A stretch of 64,000 nt of DNA, taken from the NCBI GenBank assembly GCA_027459505.1, contig DAIDIE010000013.1, positions 62,001-126,000 of the forward strand, given 5' to 3'. This DNA is from Acidobacteriota bacterium. Its GTDB lineage: Bacteria; Acidobacteriota; Terriglobia; Terriglobales; SCQP01. Position numbers and translations under genes: made by a program. Below are positions 1 through 9,225 of this stretch, in pieces (positions within the stretch are counted from its first letter, which is position 1; each line of letters starts with the position of its first letter). The notes below the pieces were generated by a model. It was not told where the DNA came from. It searched no databases and saw nothing but the letters and a program-made list of their open reading frames with translations.

Positions 1-953
1 GTATCGAGGTGAACTCCACCAGTCCCACCGCGGTCGTTATCGGTGGCAGCGCCCTTATCGACCTTAGCAAGGGCGGCCCCAATTACACGGGCAGCAACCT
101 GGGCGTCTTCGGCGGACCATCCACCGCCCCCGGCGGCTTTCTCGCGGGCAGCACTGGCGGCTGGCAATCTCCCGCCAGTCCCGTCGCTGATCCCTTCAGC
201 ATGCTCGCCGCCCCAACCCTTCCCGCCTCCAATGGAGTGGTCACCAATGTCGCCTATGGCGTGAACGGCTGCCCGGACACAACCGGCTGCCAGGAGTACA
301 CCGGGGGATACTACCCGTCCGGCATCCAGGTGAAAAACACCACCGCAATCTTCGATCCCGGGCTTTACTATCTGGTTGGCGGACTGCAGTTACAAGCCAA
401 CTCCAACGTCCGTCCCAGCACCGCCGCCGGCGACGGCACCTACGGAACTACGTTCTATTTCTCCGGAACCGGTTCTGTGACTGTCTGGTCCAACTCCGGC
501 ACCCGCGCCATTGACGCCTTCGATACCAGCCGTGCCACCTGCCCCGCCGGGCCCGCCCCCAACCCTCCCCTGCCCGCGACCATGCAGGGCAACATTCTGA
601 TGGGACCCTGCGGCGGCGTCTACGGCGATCCCCTCCAGCAATACCGCGGCATCCTGTTTTTTCAGGACCGTGCCGCCGCCGCCAACGCCAGTTGGGGCGG
701 CGGAGGGCAGTTCCTCCTCGCCGGCACCATGTACTTCCACCAGTGCAACGCCGCCGGAACCGGGGCCAATTGCGTCGCACCCCCCGCTGGCTACAATACC
801 GTCTTCAGCCTGCAAGGCAATTCCGGAAGCGGCACCTACGTGCTCGGAGAAATCATCGCCGACACTCTCTACCTGGGTGGCACCTCGGGAATCACCATGC
901 AGCTGAACCCTTCCGCCACCTACAGCGTGCTGAAAGTGAGCCTGTTGCGCTAA
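1..953 (+). CDS. TadG-like / adhesin-like secreted protein, C-terminal part (5' end outside window)
   Basis: The reading frame is open to the left edge (codons ATC GAG before the first GTG at 9), so the true start lies outside the window. About 316 residues are visible. They are rich in Gly, Ser, Thr, Asn and Pro, have no membrane helix, and contain spaced Cys pairs (NGCPDTTGCQ, HQCNAAGTGANC). Phrases such as FDPGLYYLVGGLQL, GTTFYFSGTG and GILFFQDR suggest a beta-rich extracellular fold. This composition and the DP...PGLYYLVGG pattern resemble the C-terminal half of TadG-like Flp-pilus proteins common in acidobacteria. That family call is from memory of similar proteins and is tentative. No Tad genes are visible because the upstream side is cut. 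Confidence 0.55.
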   Translation, partial: IEVNSTSPTAVVIGGSALIDLSKGGPNYTGSNLGVFGGPSTAPGGFLAGSTGGWQSPASPVADPFSMLAAPTLPASNGVVTNVAYGVNGCPDTTGCQEYTGGYYPSGIQVKNTTAIFDPGLYYLVGGLQLQANSNVRPSTAAGDGTYGTTFYFSGTGSVTVWSNSGTRAIDAFDTSRATCPAGPAPNPPLPATMQGNILMGPCGGVYGDPLQQYRGILFFQDRAAAANASWGGGGQFLLAGTMYFHQCNAAGTGANCVAPPAGYNTVFSLQGNSGSGTYVLGEIIADTLYLGGTSGITMQLNPSATYSVLKVSLLR

Positions 954-1018
954 TGCGCTACCCGACGGACCAGGGGTTCATCGCTGCCGAACATAAGCCG
1001 GCGTGCGGCTCTCGCCTT

Positions 1019-2020
1019 TTAGCCGGCCTCCAGTGCTTCACGCACATGCACCAGCGCCTCCGCCTGTATTGCCGGCTCGTCGCCAAAACCGCGCAGCCAG
1101 TGCATCCCTAACTCCCGGCGGAACCAGGTCATTTGCCGCTTGGCGTAATGGCGCTGTTCCTGCTGCGCTTCCGCCAGCGCCGCGGCCGGGCTGGCGCCGC
1201 GCAAGATAATGTCGCACGCCTGCTTGTAGCCGTGCGCCTCAAACATGCGCAGGTGTGCCGGGTAGCGCTCCAGCAGCGCGCGCGTCTCTTCCTGGATCGG
1301 TCCCGAAACGCTGGCGCCCGCGAACATCGCCTCCGCCCGATGGTTGATGCGCTCATACAATGCCGCTCTTGCCGGATCCAATCCCAGACGAATGGGCCGC
1401 GCCTCCGTAAATGCCGTGGGCGCGCGCTCACCCCAAACCTCCCGCAGTGACCTTCCCGCGCGCAGCCGCACCTCCAGCGCCCGAATCACTTTGGGGGTGT
1501 CGCGCACGGCTATGCGCGCGGCGCTCTCCGCATCCAACTGCCGCAATAAGCGGTGTAACCATTCCGGCCCCCGCTCGACCACGCGGGTTCGAAGGCGCTG
1601 CCGCAAGGCTTCATCTTTCTCCGGCAACTCCGATAAGCCCTCAAGCAGCGCACGCAGGTAAAAGCCCGTGCCTCCCACCAGTAGCGGCAGCGCTCCGCGT
1701 TGATGAATATCCCTGACCCGCTGCCGGCCGCGCCGCGCGTATTCGCCCGCAGTGAACCACTCTTCGGGAGACACCTCCCCGACCAGGTGATGGGGCACCG
1801 CGGCCAACTCCTCCGCCGAGGGCTTCGCGCTACCAACATCAAAGTCTTTGTAGACCTGCATGGAGTCGAAGTTCACGATCTCCACGTTGCCCAAGGCACG
1901 CGCTAGACCCAGCGCCAGGGCTGTCTTCCCACTTGCCGTGGGACCAGCAATGACCACCACGGGATAAGAGGCCGTGCGGTTCGGCTGGACAGTGCGAGAT
2001 TGATGAGGAGTGATGGACAT
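1019..2020 (-). CDS. miaA: tRNA dimethylallyltransferase MiaA
   Basis: 333 residues, the usual length. MiaA transfers the dimethylallyl group from DMAPP to N6 of A37 in tRNAs that read UNN codons, in the cytoplasm. The P-loop GPTASGKT is at residues 26-33, followed by the substrate-binding segment FDSMQVYKDFDVGSAKP, then LVGGTGFYLRALLEGL and the C-terminal RQMTWFRRE motif, all diagnostic for the family. The ATG at 2020 is preceded by no strong Shine-Dalgarno. The gene converges on the TadG-like gene and is divergent from the sensor kinase at 2450. The N-terminal 20 residues before PVVVIAG are longer than in E. coli and may not all be translated. Confidence 0.96.
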   Translation of the reverse strand: MSITPHQSRTVQPNRTASYPVVVIAGPTASGKTALALGLARALGNVEIVNFDSMQVYKDFDVGSAKPSAEELAAVPHHLVGEVSPEEWFTAGEYARRGRQRVRDIHQRGALPLLVGGTGFYLRALLEGLSELPEKDEALRQRLRTRVVERGPEWLHRLLRQLDAESAARIAVRDTPKVIRALEVRLRAGRSLREVWGERAPTAFTEARPIRLGLDPARAALYERINHRAEAMFAGASVSGPIQEETRALLERYPAHLRMFEAHGYKQACDIILRGASPAAALAEAQQEQRHYAKRQMTWFRRELGMHWLRGFGDEPAIQAEALVHVREALEAG

Positions 2021-2449
2021 GAGCGGCTGGGACGAAATCCGATGAGATCCCTGGGATGAGATCTATTGTCCAGCATCTTCGCAAAGAGTGGAATCGCTCC
2101 GCACTGCGCATCTTCTGCGGGGAACAGCTGTGGCGAACATCGAATAACCGGCAACCGGCAACTCCCGTTCAGCAACAGCGCCTCAGGAGGTGCCGGGAAG
2201 TTGCACTCCATCCACATTCATTCCATGCGTTCCAACCCGCGTTCTAACAACGATGCAGTGTAGCTCTCCGCCTGCTATACTGCTGGCAATTGCATCCCCT
2301 TTCCCGGCGCGCCTCCGTTTTCATGTTGCGCCGCTGACGAGAGGCGGCAACGGAGTTACAGCCTGCGTTCCGAGCATCCCCAACCGAATCAGCGGCGCAA
2401 ACCGGCCACCAAAATCCATTCCCATTTTGGTCCGGGCCCGCAAAGTCCA
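2021..2449. other. Intergenic region, miaA / sensor kinase, with a heptamer repeat string
   Basis: 429 bp between divergent genes, with no convincing coding content. It contains an AACCGGCAACCGGCAACT string at 2145-2162, one member of a dispersed CAACTG/CAACCG heptamer family seen elsewhere in the window. Promoters for both flanking genes must lie here, but I cannot place them with confidence. Confidence 0.5.
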
Positions 2450-4240
2450 TTGCAGCACTTACAGCACAGTCCTGTGCTGGAACCTGTGCCTGCCGCGGAG
2501 GACTTCAACTTTTTTGACCAGGGAAGCCGCGCGCTGATTTCCGAGGCTGCTCGCGTCCTCGACTCCTGCCATTCCGCTTGGACCAGGGTGTGGCTGGAGC
2601 GCTTCCCGCTGGAGCAACTCTCCCCCTCGGCACAGCAAGCCCTGCGCCGTCTCTTGCAGCTCGACAGTCTTGAGTTCCTGATTGAGGGTAACTGGCCCGC
2701 CTTCTTTGAAAACATCGAGTACCATTCCCGCCGTCTCGCCAAATTGCGGGTTCCGCTGGAAACGGTCGCCCGGGCGCTCAACCTTCATCATCGCTGCGCA
2801 GTCAGCTTTATCGAGGGCTGCTTTTCGGGCCGTACCGATGAAATCAATGCCGCCTTCGCCGCCATGCACCACGCCGCTTTTCTCGTTGTCGGACAGTGCT
2901 ATGACCGCGTCCACAGCTCCGATCTGCGCACGCTGTTAGCCGTCCTCGATGCGGAGCTTGCCTCCGCCAACCTGGACGAATTACTCGAGCACCTGTTGCG
3001 GCTCGCCGCCGAAGCCTTTGGCGCGCAATGGGGAGGCATTCTCCTCTCCGGCAGCGCCAAGCCAGGCGCCGCACTGCGAGAAGCCTGTTTGTATGGCGTG
3101 CCGGCGGACGCCGTGCTGCCTGATGCCCCCGCGGGCGCCTTCTTCCGCGAAGTCCTCAACAGCGGCTCTACCGCGGTTCTACTCGACGCCGCCAACGACC
3201 CCCGCATCTCGCAGCCCTATTTCCGCGAGTTCGACATCCACACCGTTTGGGCGGTTCCTCTGATCGTCCCCAGCGGCAAGAGTTCGGCGGAACATTCTCA
3301 GCCGGCCGGCGCCGAGGCCAGCCACGGCACCATTGCCGGCGTACTTCATGTCGATTTTGATCGCCATTACGAACCGCTGCCCCAGGAACTGGAGTTGCTG
3401 GCCGCCTTGGGGGAACGCTCCGCCATGGCCATCGAACGCGCTCAGCTCACCGCCACCCTGCGTGAAAACGAGCAGCGCATTGGCCAACTCTCGCGCCAGC
3501 TTCTCCAGGCGCAGGATGAAGAGCGGCGCCGCATCAGCCGCGATCTGCACGATGAGACCGGTCAGGCGCTCATGGTGACCCGCCTCTACCTGGAAATGGC
3601 TCGCCGCCAAATGACTTCCGGCTTGGCCGAGTTGCGCATCCCCAAGGCCCTGGAGGCGCTCGATCAGGCGCTCACCGTTATCGACCGGAGTGCTGAAGGG
3701 CTGCGCCGCATCATGGCGCGCCTGTCACCGCTGTTGCTGGAAGAGCTCGGCCTGGAAGCCGCCTTGCGCCAGGAACTCCGCGAGACCGAGCGCATTCATC
3801 ACCTGCTCAGCCGTTTCCATTTCGGTACGGGCCTGAACGCCCTCTCCACTGGACTGGAGATCCTGATCTACCGCCTGGTGCAGGAAGGCCTCAACAACAT
3901 TGCCAAGCATGCCCAGGCGCAGCACGTCGAACTGAGCCTGCACCGCCGGGGTTCTGGGGTGCAGATTGATCTGCGCGACGATGGACGCGGCTTCAGCCCC
4001 CAACTGGCTTCGCAAGCGGATGCGCGTTCCACCCTCCGCCCCCGCTTTGGCCTCTCCGGCATGCGCGAACGCGTCCGCCTGGTGGGCGGTGATGTCACCA
4101 TTGACAGCGCTCCGGGCTCGGGCACCCACGTCCGCATCTGGCTGCCCTTGAATGCAACCAAAGAAGAAGCTGTTGAACACCGGGATACCTCTGCCCGGCA
4201 CCACGGCATCCAAAAGAAAGCAGGAGCGGAATCGGTCTAG
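2450..4240 (+). CDS. GAF-domain sensor histidine kinase, NarL/DegS type
   Basis: 596 residues if the TTG at 2450 is the start; GTG at 2474 is a nearby alternative. A helical N-terminal sensor-like region (about 1-155) is followed by a GAF domain (about 160-325) and a HisKA_3 dimerisation helix, DEERRRISRDLHDETGQ, with phospho-acceptor His367. The HATPase domain has N-box QEGLNNIAKHA, G1 DDGRGF and G2 GLSGMRERVRLVGG. There are no membrane helices, so the protein is predicted cytoplasmic. The adjacent NarL-family regulator at 4348 is the obvious partner for phosphotransfer. The ligand of the GAF domain cannot be read from the sequence. Confidence 0.9.
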   Translation: MQHLQHSPVLEPVPAAEDFNFFDQGSRALISEAARVLDSCHSAWTRVWLERFPLEQLSPSAQQALRRLLQLDSLEFLIEGNWPAFFENIEYHSRRLAKLRVPLETVARALNLHHRCAVSFIEGCFSGRTDEINAAFAAMHHAAFLVVGQCYDRVHSSDLRTLLAVLDAELASANLDELLEHLLRLAAEAFGAQWGGILLSGSAKPGAALREACLYGVPADAVLPDAPAGAFFREVLNSGSTAVLLDAANDPRISQPYFREFDIHTVWAVPLIVPSGKSSAEHSQPAGAEASHGTIAGVLHVDFDRHYEPLPQELELLAALGERSAMAIERAQLTATLRENEQRIGQLSRQLLQAQDEERRRISRDLHDETGQALMVTRLYLEMARRQMTSGLAELRIPKALEALDQALTVIDRSAEGLRRIMARLSPLLLEELGLEAALRQELRETERIHHLLSRFHFGTGLNALSTGLEILIYRLVQEGLNNIAKHAQAQHVELSLHRRGSGVQIDLRDDGRGFSPQLASQADARSTLRPRFGLSGMRERVRLVGGDVTIDSAPGSGTHVRIWLPLNATKEEAVEHRDTSARHHGIQKKAGAESV

Positions 4241-4347
4241 CTTCCCCTCCCGTGTTGCTTGCCGGCGCGGTGCCCCAACCGCGTTGATTGACCGTTAGAG
4301 CCGGCCAGTTGGGACTGGCCAACGGAGCCTAGGACTCCAACACTGTT

Positions 4348-5004
4348 ATGGCGAAGACGCGCATTCTCATCACCGACGACCACACCCTGTTCCGGCAAGG
4401 ACTCAAGGGACTCTTGCAGGCCGAGCAGGACATGGAAGTGGTTGGTGAAGCACGCGACGGCGAAGAAGCCATCAGCAAAGCCGCCGAACTGCGCCCCGAT
4501 ATCGTCGTCATGGATATCGGCATGCCCGGCATTCCCAGCTTTGAAGCCGTACGCCAGATTCGCAAAAACCGCCCTGAAACCCGCGCCCTGTTTCTCACCA
4601 TGTACGACGATGAGGACTACCTCGGGCAATGCCTGGAGGCGGGCGGCTCCGGCTATGTCCTGAAAGACACTCCCGCCGAACAGCTGATTACGGCCATTCG
4701 CGAAATCCGCCGCGGCGGCAAGTACCTCAGCCCGCGCATCCTCTCCAAGCTGGTGGAAGATATCCACACCCGCTCCCCCGAGGACCGCTTCAAGCCCCGC
4801 CTCAGCACCCTCACGCCCCGCGAGCGCGAAATCCTGAAGTTTCTCGCCGAAGGCCTTTCCGTCAAGGAAATCGCCGTTCGCCTGGAACTCAGCATCAAGA
4901 CCGTCGAGGCGCACAAGTTCAACCTCATGCGTAAGCTCGACATTCACAATAAAGCGCAGTTGGTGCAATACGCCATTAAACGCAAGATCATCAAGATTGC
5001 CTAA
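4348..5004 (+). CDS. NarL/FixJ-family response regulator
   Basis: 218 residues. The receiver domain (1-120) has the acidic pair Asp10/Asp11, phospho-acceptor Asp56 in VVMDIGMPG, Thr84 and Lys106 (YVLKDT). The C-terminal LuxR-type helix-turn-helix covers about 147-206 (LTPREREILKFLAEGLSVKEIA, then SIKTVEAHKFNLMRKLDIHNKAQLV). It is a DNA-binding transcription factor activated by phosphorylation, almost certainly by the kinase encoded 107 nt upstream. The gap between them holds a small hairpin (GGCCAGT/ACTGGCC, 4303-4320) with no T-run. Confidence 0.94.
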   Translation: MAKTRILITDDHTLFRQGLKGLLQAEQDMEVVGEARDGEEAISKAAELRPDIVVMDIGMPGIPSFEAVRQIRKNRPETRALFLTMYDDEDYLGQCLEAGGSGYVLKDTPAEQLITAIREIRRGGKYLSPRILSKLVEDIHTRSPEDRFKPRLSTLTPREREILKFLAEGLSVKEIAVRLELSIKTVEAHKFNLMRKLDIHNKAQLVQYAIKRKIIKIA

Positions 5005-5081
5005 ATTCCCCACAGGCGCGCGGCCGGCATCAAACCCATGCCCGCGCGCCGCCCTTCGCCCGCAGCCGGCGCGGGCAACGC

Positions 5082-5087
5082 TAAAAT
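5082..5087 (+). promoter_or_regulatory. -10 box of dus gene, predicted leaderless
   Basis: TAAAAT lies 5 nt before the GTG start at 5093, with no Shine-Dalgarno between. If this is the -10 element, transcription would begin at or next to the start codon. The -35 region is not recognisable. Confidence 0.45.
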
Positions 5088-5092
5088 AGGGC

Positions 5093-6181
5093 GTGCAGAA
5101 GTTCTGGGAACATCCCCCGTTGAATCGCGATCTTCCGGCCGCCAGCGCGGCCACTACGCTGCCGGCGGCCTACACCTTGCGCCACCGCGCGCAACAGGTT
5201 GAGATCGCTCCCGCCGTCGTGCTGGCGCCTATGGCCGGCATCACCGACACGGTCTTTCGCCGCTTTATCCGTGGCCTGGGCGGCTGTGGCCTCATCATGA
5301 CCGAGTTCACCTCGGCCGACGGCCTCATCCGCTCCGAAAAGGTCGCGCGCCGCTACCTCTCCTTTGCACCGGAAGAACGGCCCATCTCCGCCCAACTGTT
5401 CGGCAGCGATCCTGACGCGCTCGCCGAAGCCGCCACCCTGGTGGAACGCATGGGCTTTGACGCCGTCGATCTCAACCTCGGCTGCCCCGCCAAAAAAGTC
5501 GTCAAGTGCAATGGAGGCTCCGGACTGCTCCGTGACCTGCCGTTACTGGAAGTCCTCTTCAAGCGCATCCGCGCCGCCGTCGGCATTCCTTTTACGGTGA
5601 AGTACCGCGCCGGTTGGGATGACAAGCAGCTCATCCATGTCCAGCTCGCGCAGTTGGCGGAAAGTTGTGGCGTGAATGGCTTGGCTCTGCATGCCCGCAC
5701 CCGCCAGCAGGGTTACTCCGGTCATGCCAACTGGGCATGGATTGCCGAGGTAAAACAGAGCGTCAGCATTCCGGTATTGGGCAATGGCGACATCCGCCGC
5801 CCTGAAGACGCTGAAGCCCTGATCCGCCAGACCGGCTGCGATGGTGTCATGATCGGACGCGCCGCCGCCGCCAATCCCTGGATCTTCCGCCAGATCGAAA
5901 GCTATCGCCTCACCGGCGCCTATCGCGAACCCAGCGACGAGGAGCGTGGCGAGCTGATTCAGACGTATTTCCGTATGCTCGCCGCCGAAGAACTCCCCGG
6001 CGCCATTGGAAAAATGAAACAGTTCGCCGCCTGGTTCACTCATGGCGTGCGCGGCGGCGCGGCGCTGCGCAAGTTGATTTACGAGGCGCACACCTGCAAT
6101 CAGGTCCTGCGCGACGTGGAGGAATTCTTCTGCCGTTCGCGGGATTTGGCTGCTGAACCGGCCGGCCATTCGCATGTCTAG
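5093..6181 (+). CDS. dus: tRNA-dihydrouridine synthase (DusB-like)
   Basis: 362 residues with a GTG start. This FMN enzyme reduces specific uridines in the tRNA D-loop, using NADPH. APMAGITDTVFRR opens the TIM barrel. The catalytic cysteine is Cys131 in LNLGCPAKKV, and FMN-binding features include VKYRAGWDD, LHARTRQQGYSGHANW, GNGDIRRPEDA and GVMIGRAAAANPWIF. The 45 residues before APMAG are longer than usual, but no better in-frame start is evident. Its 3' end overlaps the next gene by 8 nt (ATGTCTAG), so the two are probably co-translated. Confidence 0.93.
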   Translation: MQKFWEHPPLNRDLPAASAATTLPAAYTLRHRAQQVEIAPAVVLAPMAGITDTVFRRFIRGLGGCGLIMTEFTSADGLIRSEKVARRYLSFAPEERPISAQLFGSDPDALAEAATLVERMGFDAVDLNLGCPAKKVVKCNGGSGLLRDLPLLEVLFKRIRAAVGIPFTVKYRAGWDDKQLIHVQLAQLAESCGVNGLALHARTRQQGYSGHANWAWIAEVKQSVSIPVLGNGDIRRPEDAEALIRQTGCDGVMIGRAAAANPWIFRQIESYRLTGAYREPSDEERGELIQTYFRMLAAEELPGAIGKMKQFAAWFTHGVRGGAALRKLIYEAHTCNQVLRDVEEFFCRSRDLAAEPAGHSHV

Positions 6182-7478
6182 CTCCGCGGACACTCGCTCA
6201 CGGCCGGGGCCCAGTCCCTCCGCCGCCCAGCCTCGCCGCCGCCTGGCGCTGCTCCCCTTCGCCCCTCCGGTCCTGGGAGACGAGGAGATCGAAGCAGTGG
6301 TCGCCACCTTGCGCTCCGGATGGCTCACCAGCGGACCGCGCGTGCGCCAATTCGAAGAGGAGTTCCGCGCCTGCACCGGCGCTTCCGCCGCCCTGGCCGT
6401 CAGTTCCGGAACCGCCGCCCTTCACCTCGCGCTTGTGGCGCTGGGCATTGGACCAGGCGACGCCGTCATTACCACCCCGCTCACCTTCTGCTCCACCGTC
6501 CATGCCATCGAACAGGCGGGAGCGGAGGCGGTGCTGGTCGATGTCGATCCCCGCACCCTGAACCTCGACCCGAATGCCGTCGCCGCCCGCCTCGCAGTTG
6601 CCCCAACCACGCCCAGCGGCGCCCGCATCCGCGCCATCCTCCCCGTACACCTCTATGGCCAGCCTTGCGACATGGACGCGCTGACCGGCCTGGCCGCCCG
6701 CTATCGCCTGGCTATCGTCGAAGACGCCGCGCATGCCCTGCCCGCCCGCTGGCGCGATCGTATGGTGGGCGCGCCGCTCGCTGAACGCTCCATCCCTCAC
6801 GCGGTGGCCTTCAGCTTTTATGCCACCAAGAACCTCACCACCGGCGAGGGAGGCATGCTGACCGCCAGCCCAGAAATCATCGCGGCTGCGCGCCCCTTGG
6901 CGCTGCACGGCATCAACCGCGAGCTTTACCGGCGCGGCGAGCGCCGCCCAGCCACCGCAACCGTGCTTCCCGTCGGCCGCGAGCACGGCTGGTACTACGA
7001 AGTCGAACGCTCCGGATTCAAATACAACCTCAGCGATTTACAGGCCGCGCTCGGCCTGGCGCAACTGCGCAAACTGCCGGACTTTCATCGCCGCAGAAGT
7101 GAAATCGCGGCATTTTACAATCAACAGTTGCGTAACCCGGCCTTGCGCTCCTTGCGGCCTCTGCAACAGATCCCCGGCGCCATCCACGCCTGGCATCTGT
7201 ACACCGTCGAATTGGCCGCCCCCGCCTCCGATCGCGGCGAGTTGCGCGCGCGCTTTATCGACGAAATGCGCGATCGCAATATCGCCACCTCGGTCCATTT
7301 CATTCCTTTATTCCTGCACCCGCGGTTCAGCACCCGCTTCACGCCGGACCGGTTCCCCATTGCCGATGCCGCCGGCCGCTGTATCGTCTCGCTCCCGCTG
7401 TACCCATCCTTGAGCGATTCCGAAGCGGAAGATGTTATCCTCGCCGCTGCGGACAGTCTTGCCGCAATCGGGTTATAA
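6174..7478 (+). CDS. DegT/DnrJ/EryC1/StrS family sugar aminotransferase
   Basis: 434 residues. A PLP-dependent aminotransferase of the family that aminates nucleotide-linked keto-sugars for surface glycans. The PLP lysine is Lys219 in FYATKNLTTGEGG, with VSSGTAALHLAL, VDVDPRTLNLDP, HLYGQPCDMD and EDAAHALPARW upstream and SGFKYNLSDLQAALGL downstream, all typical. It overlaps dus by 8 nt and is followed by a family-9 glycosyltransferase, which supports a role in lipopolysaccharide or capsule sugar synthesis. The exact substrate is not determinable; ArnB- and PseC-like members look similar. Confidence 0.9.
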   Translation: MSSSADTRSRPGPSPSAAQPRRRLALLPFAPPVLGDEEIEAVVATLRSGWLTSGPRVRQFEEEFRACTGASAALAVSSGTAALHLALVALGIGPGDAVITTPLTFCSTVHAIEQAGAEAVLVDVDPRTLNLDPNAVAARLAVAPTTPSGARIRAILPVHLYGQPCDMDALTGLAARYRLAIVEDAAHALPARWRDRMVGAPLAERSIPHAVAFSFYATKNLTTGEGGMLTASPEIIAAARPLALHGINRELYRRGERRPATATVLPVGREHGWYYEVERSGFKYNLSDLQAALGLAQLRKLPDFHRRRSEIAAFYNQQLRNPALRSLRPLQQIPGAIHAWHLYTVELAAPASDRGELRARFIDEMRDRNIATSVHFIPLFLHPRFSTRFTPDRFPIADAAGRCIVSLPLYPSLSDSEAEDVILAAADSLAAIGL

Positions 7479-7488
7479 GAGGGATGGC

Positions 7489-8574
7489 ATGACCGCCTCG
7501 CCTGCTTCTCACCCCAACCTGCTGCACTCGTTGCCCTCCCGCTCCTGGATTGCGACTGTGCGTCTCCGCAGCCTGGGCGATGTGCTGCTCACCACCCCCG
7601 CGCTCGCCATCCTGAAGCAATGGCGCCCTGATCTGCGCATCGCTTATCTCGTCTCGCCGCGCTTCGCCGGCGCGCTCTATGCCAACCCGGATATTGACGA
7701 AATTATCCCCGTGGGCGACGGCCTGCGGCAACGCATTGAGGCGCTGCGAAAACTGCGCCGCCTGAAACCGCGCGTGGCTCTGAATCTTCACGGCGGTAGC
7801 ACCGCCTCCTGGCTGACCGCCGCCTCCGGCGCTCCCACCCGCGTTCATTTTTTGGGAACGCGCAACGATTGGGCCCACAACGTCCATGTGCCACCCGTGC
7901 CGCCGCCTCCGGACCGCCCGCGCTGGCACACCGCCGAGCATGTCGCCTCCATGTTGCGCTTCATTGGCATGCCGGAACGTGCCCTCGGCCCCCTGCGCCT
8001 CACTGTCTCCCCCACCGCGCGCCTCAACCTGAATCGCAAGCTCGAACGCCTGGGCGCGCCTGGCCCATTTGCCTTCATTCACGCGCAGCCGCGCAGCTTC
8101 ACCATGCGCTGGGGCCTGAAGCAATACCACCAGTTCCTCCCCTGGCTGCATCGCCAGTTTGGACTCACCGCCCTCTTCGCCCGCGCCAGCTCTCAGCCCG
8201 GCTTCGAGGAGGAGATCATCTCCGCGCTACCCTTGGGATCTGCCGCTCTGTTGGTGGGAACCACTGTGGAAGAGCTGGCCGCGGCGGTGGAACGCTCCGC
8301 ATTGGTTTTTGGCAGCGATGGCGGACCCATTCATATTGCCGCCGCGCTGCAACGCCCCGTGGTGGCCCTCTACGGAGGCACCGATTCGGTCGTCTGGGCG
8401 CCCTGGCAGACCCGCAGCCGCATCGTCCAGAACCCGTTCCCCTGCAATCCCTGCCGCGCCGACCGCTGCTACGCCTTCGAAAGCCCCCGCTGCATCGAAT
8501 CGATCACCGTCGAACAGGCGCAAGCCGCCGTCGTCGAGCTGATGGGCGCCAGCGTAAAGCCCGCACTTTCCTGA
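7489..8574 (+). CDS. Glycosyltransferase family 9 (heptosyltransferase-like)
   Basis: 361 residues from ATG 7489, which has AAGAGGG at 7478-7484. An upstream in-frame ATG at 7432 would overlap the aminotransferase by 47 nt and is less likely. Two Rossmann-like halves: RSLGDVLLTTPALAILKQWRP at the N-terminus, and HAQPRSFTMRWGLKQY plus FGSDGGPIHIAAALQRPVVALYG in the donor-binding half. The C-terminal CNPC...C...C pattern also fits ADP-heptose:LPS heptosyltransferases (RfaF/WaaF group). Predicted cytoplasmic face of the inner membrane, in lipopolysaccharide core or related glycan assembly. Confidence 0.9.
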   Translation: MTASPASHPNLLHSLPSRSWIATVRLRSLGDVLLTTPALAILKQWRPDLRIAYLVSPRFAGALYANPDIDEIIPVGDGLRQRIEALRKLRRLKPRVALNLHGGSTASWLTAASGAPTRVHFLGTRNDWAHNVHVPPVPPPPDRPRWHTAEHVASMLRFIGMPERALGPLRLTVSPTARLNLNRKLERLGAPGPFAFIHAQPRSFTMRWGLKQYHQFLPWLHRQFGLTALFARASSQPGFEEEIISALPLGSAALLVGTTVEELAAAVERSALVFGSDGGPIHIAAALQRPVVALYGGTDSVVWAPWQTRSRIVQNPFPCNPCRADRCYAFESPRCIESITVEQAQAAVVELMGASVKPALS

Positions 8575-8604
8575 ATCAAGCAGGCCGCCGCGACGCCTGC
8601 GTCG

Positions 8605-9039
8605 CTACGCCGCCGCCTGCGTCAACCAGCGCTTCATCGTTCCCGCATCCACCAGCCCGGCTTGCTGCAACTGCAGTTCTCCGTGCGCGAACACCGCAAA
8701 GTTCGGAATCCCCTGCACCCGGAAACGCTCCGCCAACTCCGGATGTTGTTCCGTATTCACTTTGAGCACCACGGCCCGCCCCGCCAGTTCCCGCGCCACC
8801 TGCGCCACGTGCGGCGCCGCCATGCGGCACGGTCCGCACCACGCCGCCCAGAAATCCACCAGCACGGGCGCCTTGCTCTCGCTGACAATCTCGTCGAACT
8901 CCGCCGGGCTTACCTCCAGCGGCGCTGCGAGCGGGGGCAGTTCCGCCTTGCAAGCTCCGCAGCGGCCGCTGTCGGCGAGATGCTTGCCGGGTACCCGGTT
9001 CGCCTTCCCGCATGAAGGGCAATTCCTCACGATCGGCAT
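8605..9039 (-). CDS. trxC: Thioredoxin 2-like protein with N-terminal zinc ribbon
   Basis: 144 residues. The N-terminal zinc ribbon has Cys7/Cys10 (CPSC) and Cys27/Cys30 (CGAC). The thioredoxin fold follows, with active site WCGPC (Cys68/Cys71) and the cis-proline loop GIPNF. This architecture is that of thioredoxin 2, a cytoplasmic disulfide reductase in which the zinc site responds to oxidation. AGGAG sits just upstream of the ATG at 9039. It converges on the glycosyltransferase, with only 30 nt between the stops, and diverges from the gene at 9226. Confidence 0.94.
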   Translation of the reverse strand: MPIVRNCPSCGKANRVPGKHLADSGRCGACKAELPPLAAPLEVSPAEFDEIVSESKAPVLVDFWAAWCGPCRMAAPHVAQVARELAGRAVVLKVNTEQHPELAERFRVQGIPNFAVFAHGELQLQQAGLVDAGTMKRWLTQAAA

Positions 9040-9152
9040 GACTCACTCCTACGCGCCAGATGCGCCGGCGTCTTCCCCAGGATTCACCACGGACGACAAA
9101 ATCGAACCGTAAAATCGGACCGTGGTGCACCAATGCGGCATCTCCACGGCGC

Positions 9153-9180
9153 TTGTGCCTCCCTCCGATCCTGCTATAGT
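9153..9180 (+). promoter_or_regulatory. Predicted sigma70-type promoter
   Basis: TTGTGC (9153-9158), a 16-nt spacer and TATAGT (9175-9180) with a TGC extension before it. It lies 46 nt upstream of the ATG at 9226. Confidence 0.4.
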
Positions 9181-9225
9181 GTCCCAAAGTGGCAAGGTCG
9201 GCCCCGCCCCCGCAGGAGACACCCA

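Noticed and set aside
4303-4320. Terminator between the sensor kinase and regulator
   Set aside because: The hairpin has only a 7-bp stem with no T-run, and the two genes are a functional pair.
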